20,833 nucleotides of DNA, from the NCBI GenBank assembly GCA_015680685.1, contig MNCI01029312.1:437837-458669 (forward strand), given 5' to 3'. The stretch is from Gnetum montanum. Its lineage: Eukaryota; Streptophyta; Gnetopsida; Gnetales; Gnetaceae. The translations under genes and the position numbers were made by a program. Shown here one piece after another: positions 17,084-20,833 of the stretch (the first letter of the stretch is position 1; each line of letters opens with the position of its first letter). The notes beneath the pieces were generated by a model. That model was not told the DNA's origin. It did no database searches and saw only the letters and a list, made by a program, of their open reading frames with translations.

Positions 17084-17970
17084 AATTGTACAATAGAGGC
17101 CTTATACCTTTCCTAATCTTTCAAAGATTATAAGATAATTGCATGATTGAGTATATCCCCTACTTGCTTTCCCCTATACCAATAACAATGTGACCTTTCA
17201 TTGTTACTTTTTAAACCTAGTTTGAACTTTTGTTTACATGTGTCATGTATCCTTTTACTTCATCTTATCTTGTCTTATTTTAGCTTTACCTTGCACATAG
17301 TTTATGACTTATGTTTATTTAAGATTTACCTTTTTATGCTTTACCTTCTAAAACATAAAGATACTACAAAAATTTTAAAACTTGAAAATCCTTAAAATTT
17401 TGAAAAATAGAAGAAAAAAACCTATAAAAATATTTTGTCATTGCCTACTAAGGCCTAAAACTAGCAATCCATGGCTTGCTAAGGCCTTAAAATAATAATG
17501 CAATTGAAGCATTTCTATTCCTTGTTTTTTATATAGTTGTTATACCTTAGTTTACACTTTGTTTGCCTAATTACCCTACACTCTACACATTGCAGACATT
17601 TTTTCCTTGTAACCTTATGTTTCACCAATGTAGCCATGTAACATGAATAAACCTCAAAAGACATAAGATGCATAAAACTTAAAATATTAGAATATATAAG
17701 CAAAATTAAAATTTTAAAATTAAAATTAAAAATAATTATGGTCAAAGTGTTCATAACCCACTGCTATAGTCACAAAGTATGATGCAGGTTCAATCAACAA
17801 CATATAAAATAAATAAGAGTCTAATAGCCATGGATACATTGTGTAGCAATAAAATAAGTAGTTTCATAACAACCAATAGCTAGAAATAGCTAATGAACAT
17901 GAAATGCAACAACCATAACACCATAATAGCAACAAAAAGGATAGCCAAAGGCATGATCAAACTAGTAGAA
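17084..17970. other. AT-rich noncoding stretch between element 2 protease and antisense gene
   Basis: No YxDD or integrase motif in either strand. The two short frames here (plus 17201-17395, minus 17515-17754) are low-complexity Leu/Phe/Ile-rich translations of AT-rich DNA. A duplicated TACTAAGGCCTAAAACTA / GCTAAGGCCTTAAAATAA pair is visible near 17446-17496. Confidence 0.45.
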
Positions 17971-18045
17971 CTAAGGCATGACTAGAGGGGGAGGAGGAGC
18001 ATCATCAATGTTATCACCATTGGTGTTGTTGTTGTCACCTGGTGC
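17971..18045 (-). pseudogene. Probable last exon of the antisense gene
   Basis: A minus-strand acceptor AATTGATGTAG/GCACC opens a short frame of acidic Asn/Asp-rich and proline residues (GDNNNTNGDNIDD, then PPPP), ending LVMP and TAG at 17971-17973. The matching donor is not clear; the frame FGEVDWANMTKE, ending IEHVAPES near 18215, is the likely preceding coding end. Confidence 0.35.
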
Positions 18046-19029
18046 CTACATCAATTACACGAAAAACAAAATGAAACATAAAGCAAAAAATTTTAATTAG
18101 TAACTTGTGTAGATAAAAGCATAACAATGAAACAAAAGAAACATAAACTAAAACAAATATGAATTAAACTAAAGTATGTTAAAATAAAACTTAAATAAAC
18201 AAACTTAAAAAGATTCAGGTGCAACATGTTCTATAGGAAAGTTTCAAAGACTAGTCTTTAAATGATTGAGAATCTACTCTTTAGTCATGTTTGCCCAATC
18301 CACTTCCCCAAAGTCAACAACTTTCAAGATGCTCCTCTCCTCAATATTGGTCCATGAGGATGACTTCCATGAAAGGGTGGTAGTAGTTACTTTCCATAAA
18401 GAGATGGTGATCTGAGAAGTAGGGAAAATTAGAAACCACTAGAAAGCCTTCAAATAGCATGAAGGCATCCTCTACATTGATTCCCATAACAAACATCTCC
18501 AACTTGCATCTCCTTATGGATTCCCCATGTAGCCAGTTCAGGTAGCTTTTCCATTCAGCCTTGTACTTCTTCTTGTGGTCCTTTTGTGCTCAACCCCACC
18601 CAAGGATCCAAGCATAATAGTCCCATCACTCTCTAACATTTTGCATCAATAGGTCAGTTTGTAGCTTTTGTTCAACATTACTCCTAGCTAGAGAAACCTT
18701 ACTATGGATGGAATTCTAATAACATGAACAATCAATCTCCTTAGTTTGAAAGGAGTGTCTATTAGCCACCTTGGCTTCTACAAACTTCTTACAGTCCCTA
18801 CGGTCTTTCATATCCTTCACCTGTTGCTTGGTTTTCTTTTCCAATACTACAACTCTTTTTTATAGGAATTAGTTAGAGCATTGGAATTTCCAACAAGTCT
18901 TGGCACATGAGAGCACACATTCAGTGGCACTCTCATATAATCTTTATGGAACATTCTCCACTTTAGATAGTAGTGTGGGAAACTCATCAAGCTCAATGAT
19001 GTATTTGGAATTTCATTCAACCTTGGACA

Positions 19030-19195
19030 CTATAAACAATATAAGAAAAATAAATACATAAGAATAGTAAACAAAAAAATGGCCAAAAATACTTTAAACA
19101 AATAAAACCATAAAATTTAAAAGACCATGAAATCAAAAATGACAAAGAAGCATAAACAACAAAATAAACTAGGTAAAGCATGCTAGAGTTCTTAC
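19030..19195 (-). other. Intron of the antisense gene
   Basis: On the minus strand the donor is TGTTG/GTAAGAAC and the acceptor TTGTTTATAG/TGTCC; the 166 nt between are T-rich. Removal joins PNV to VSKVE in a single frame, and the downstream frame then stays protein-like (with scattered stops) for some 700 bases. Confidence 0.55.
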
Positions 19196-20833
19196 CAACA
19201 TTAGGAGCAATTTTTTGTAATCGATCAATCACGTCTTTGATCATGCCACACATAAACTCAGTTTTTTGAAGAACCTCTGTCCATGATTTCATACAAAACA
19301 TAGAGGTAGATTCCTCTTGATGAGGTTTAGGTGCTACAATAGGCATGACCATCAACTAGAGAAGTTAAAACAAACTCCAAATGAAACTTCATGATACAAC
19401 ATGTAAAAAAAATGCATAAGTACTTGGAGGTCTATTTAGGATGATAACTAGAGCTTCACCAAACTTTGAATCTTCAAATATGGAATTAAAGGCATTGAAT
19501 AGGTCATTAGACAACCCCTCAACCTCATGTTTTCTTAGAGCCTCTTCATTTAGGCATTTTATTCCACCTCTACTGTTGGTGCGTGGGTTGCCTATTCTTG
19601 TTGCTTACCTACAAGAATAGTGAGGATAAAACATAGAATGTGTTAGCATATTTTGTGTAGAATAAAATGATAACATAACCATGTAACATAGAATATAGAT
19701 GAAAAATAGATTAAAGAAAAAATGAAAATAGAACATTATTATAACCACATTATGTGCCTAGCCAAGTCTAATGAAGATCCTCTTTTGTGCTAGCTTCTCA
19801 ACAACTGGTGTTGTCTCCTCCAACATAGGCATCTTCAATTTTGCTCTAGCTACACCATCAACCTTTGAACGTAATTCCTTGGAATTCTTAGTGCTTTCAT
19901 GGGTAACTTGGGGTTCAATCCCCATGTTGTTAGGTAAAGAAAAATATGCACTACTAAGCCTCCTATTGGTAACAAATAACAACTCTCCCATATCATTAAT
20001 TGATGGATTTTGAACTTGCATGGTTGGAACAATGTGTTTCATCCAAGGTTTTGAAAATTGGGATGGATTATGACTTATCCACTTTTCATCCTTCCTTACC
20101 ACCAGGAATTCTATGAACTTCCTTAGGCATATAGTGAAAAATTCAAAATGCATGTGAACGATCATCTCAAGGTTGTGGAATTTTTGGTCTTCCTCTCGTA
20201 GCTTGGAGACCAAGTGATTAGACCAATTGAACTTAGCACCTTCAGTGAGGACCTTTCTCATGGTCCAAGACTATTAAATGCCAAGAATTCCTTTTTGTGA
20301 TAGTAATGTAGGAAACACCTTGGAGTAGAAAAATGGATATAACTCATTAACCTCTACAACTTGACATTGGTCAAGAGGAAATCCACCATGATCATAATGA
20401 GTGTCAAGCTATTCTTCTACCTCCTTCATATGGTCCAACTCTTTCCCTACTTTGATAAAAACCTTCATGCCATCACTAGGGATGCCAAAGAGGTTACTAA
20501 ATGTGGAATCATTAACAACCAAGGTGACATGCATACCTTTAATGTGGATTATGAATTTCTTGAGTTCTTTTTGACATTCATCTTCTCAGGGATAGGCATG
20601 ATTGGGCTAGAATACATAAATAAATCAAGCAAACCAACATTGGAAATCCTATCCTGAATGTCTCTAGGTGCCTAGCTAGCCAACCAATGTTGTGTTGGAT
20701 TTACCTCCTCCCACTTGAGGATAAGTGTCTTCTCCACATGTCCTAAAGTGATAATGAAATAGTGGATTTTGGTGTAGCTCCTATAACATAACAAAAATAG
20801 CTTATTAGCTTTGGCATAGGCACATCATACAAA

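Larger units (their letters stand above)
17971..20833 (-). pseudogene. Antisense intron-containing gene of unknown function (decayed)
   Basis: Minus-strand protein-like sequence occurs in separated blocks. 20583 down to 19758 reads ELKKFIIHIKGMHVTLVV, FGIPSDGMKVFIKVGKEL, then after stops at 20271-20276 MRKVLTEGAKFNWSNHL, with stops at 20409 and at the end. About 19565-19422 reads CLNEEALRKHEVEGLSND. 19346-19196 reads VAPKPHQEESTSMFCMKS and MIKDVIDRLQKIAPNV. 19029 to about 18215 reads IIELDEFPTLLSKVENV, VLEKKTKQQVKDMKDRRD and KAEWKSYLNWLHGESIRR. 18045-17971 holds PGDNNNTNGDNIDDAPPPP, then LVMP and a stop. The intron at 19030-19195 joins two blocks in phase. It lies convergent with and downstream of element 2 gag-protease, the place where some Tat elements (Grande, RIRE2) carry an antisense ORF. 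That parallel is my inference; a decayed host gene is the alternative. It continues past the window edge. Confidence 0.5.

Noticed and set aside
20361-20657. 98-residue plus-strand frame near the window end
   Set aside because: It is the exact mirror (same codon phase) of the minus-strand protein-like block FGIPSDGMKVF and reads as the weaker of the two.

Overview
The window looks like repeat-dominated nuclear DNA of a seed plant. It is AT-rich, has no intact host gene that I can recognise, and consists mostly of decayed Ty3/gypsy LTR-retrotransposon sequence. Long noncoding stretches and heavy C-to-T/G-to-A decay fit a large, methylated, retrotransposon-filled genome, perhaps a gymnosperm. 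The taxon is inference and nothing here fixes it.

Element 1 (1544-8657, + strand) is nearly complete in outline. Its LTRs (1544-2614 and 7852-8657) begin TGATGAG/TGATGGG and end CTCATCA, and each is preceded by a polypurine stretch containing ATGGGGG. Between them lie a decayed gag (2775-4475, Athila-like capsid domain, damaged zinc knuckle), a retropepsin (about 5160-5512) and a 1.9 kb 3' region. Reverse transcriptase, RNase H and integrase are absent, so it could only have moved with enzymes from another element. The 3' region is also present upstream of the left LTR (1-1543), so the window seems to start inside a second tandem copy (LTR-internal-LTR-internal-LTR). The alternative is a much longer LTR of about 2.7 kb.

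The left LTR holds the most unusual structure. Five GCGATATCGC palindromes, nested in perfect palindromes of up to 32 bp, sit directly upstream of a TATA box. Further on, in the presumed 5' leader of the genomic RNA, are three tandem modules (1910-2196). Their internal-loop sequences are almost invariant, while their helices differ in sequence and change in a compensatory way. That is the signature of a selected RNA fold. The right LTR lacks the modules, apparently through recombination between repeats, and its palindromes have decayed only at CpG sites.

The 3' region, in both copies, contains a small conserved reading frame ending in a hydrophobic segment and a 60-61 nt GT...AG intron-like segment.

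From 8658 to 13640 there is no recognisable gene. Two very degenerate repeat arrays (about 70 bp units at 10.85-11.48 kb; a GTGTATCTTT-type motif at 11.74-13.26 kb) are the only structure seen.

Element 2 (from 13641, + strand) is an older Tat-lineage gag-protease relic (13641-17083), also without reverse transcriptase or integrase. Facing it on the minus strand (17971 to beyond the window end) is a decayed intron-containing gene. At least one intron (19030-19195) keeps consensus borders and joins two exons in phase. Its position recalls the antisense genes of Tat-lineage elements such as Grande, but its product is unknown.
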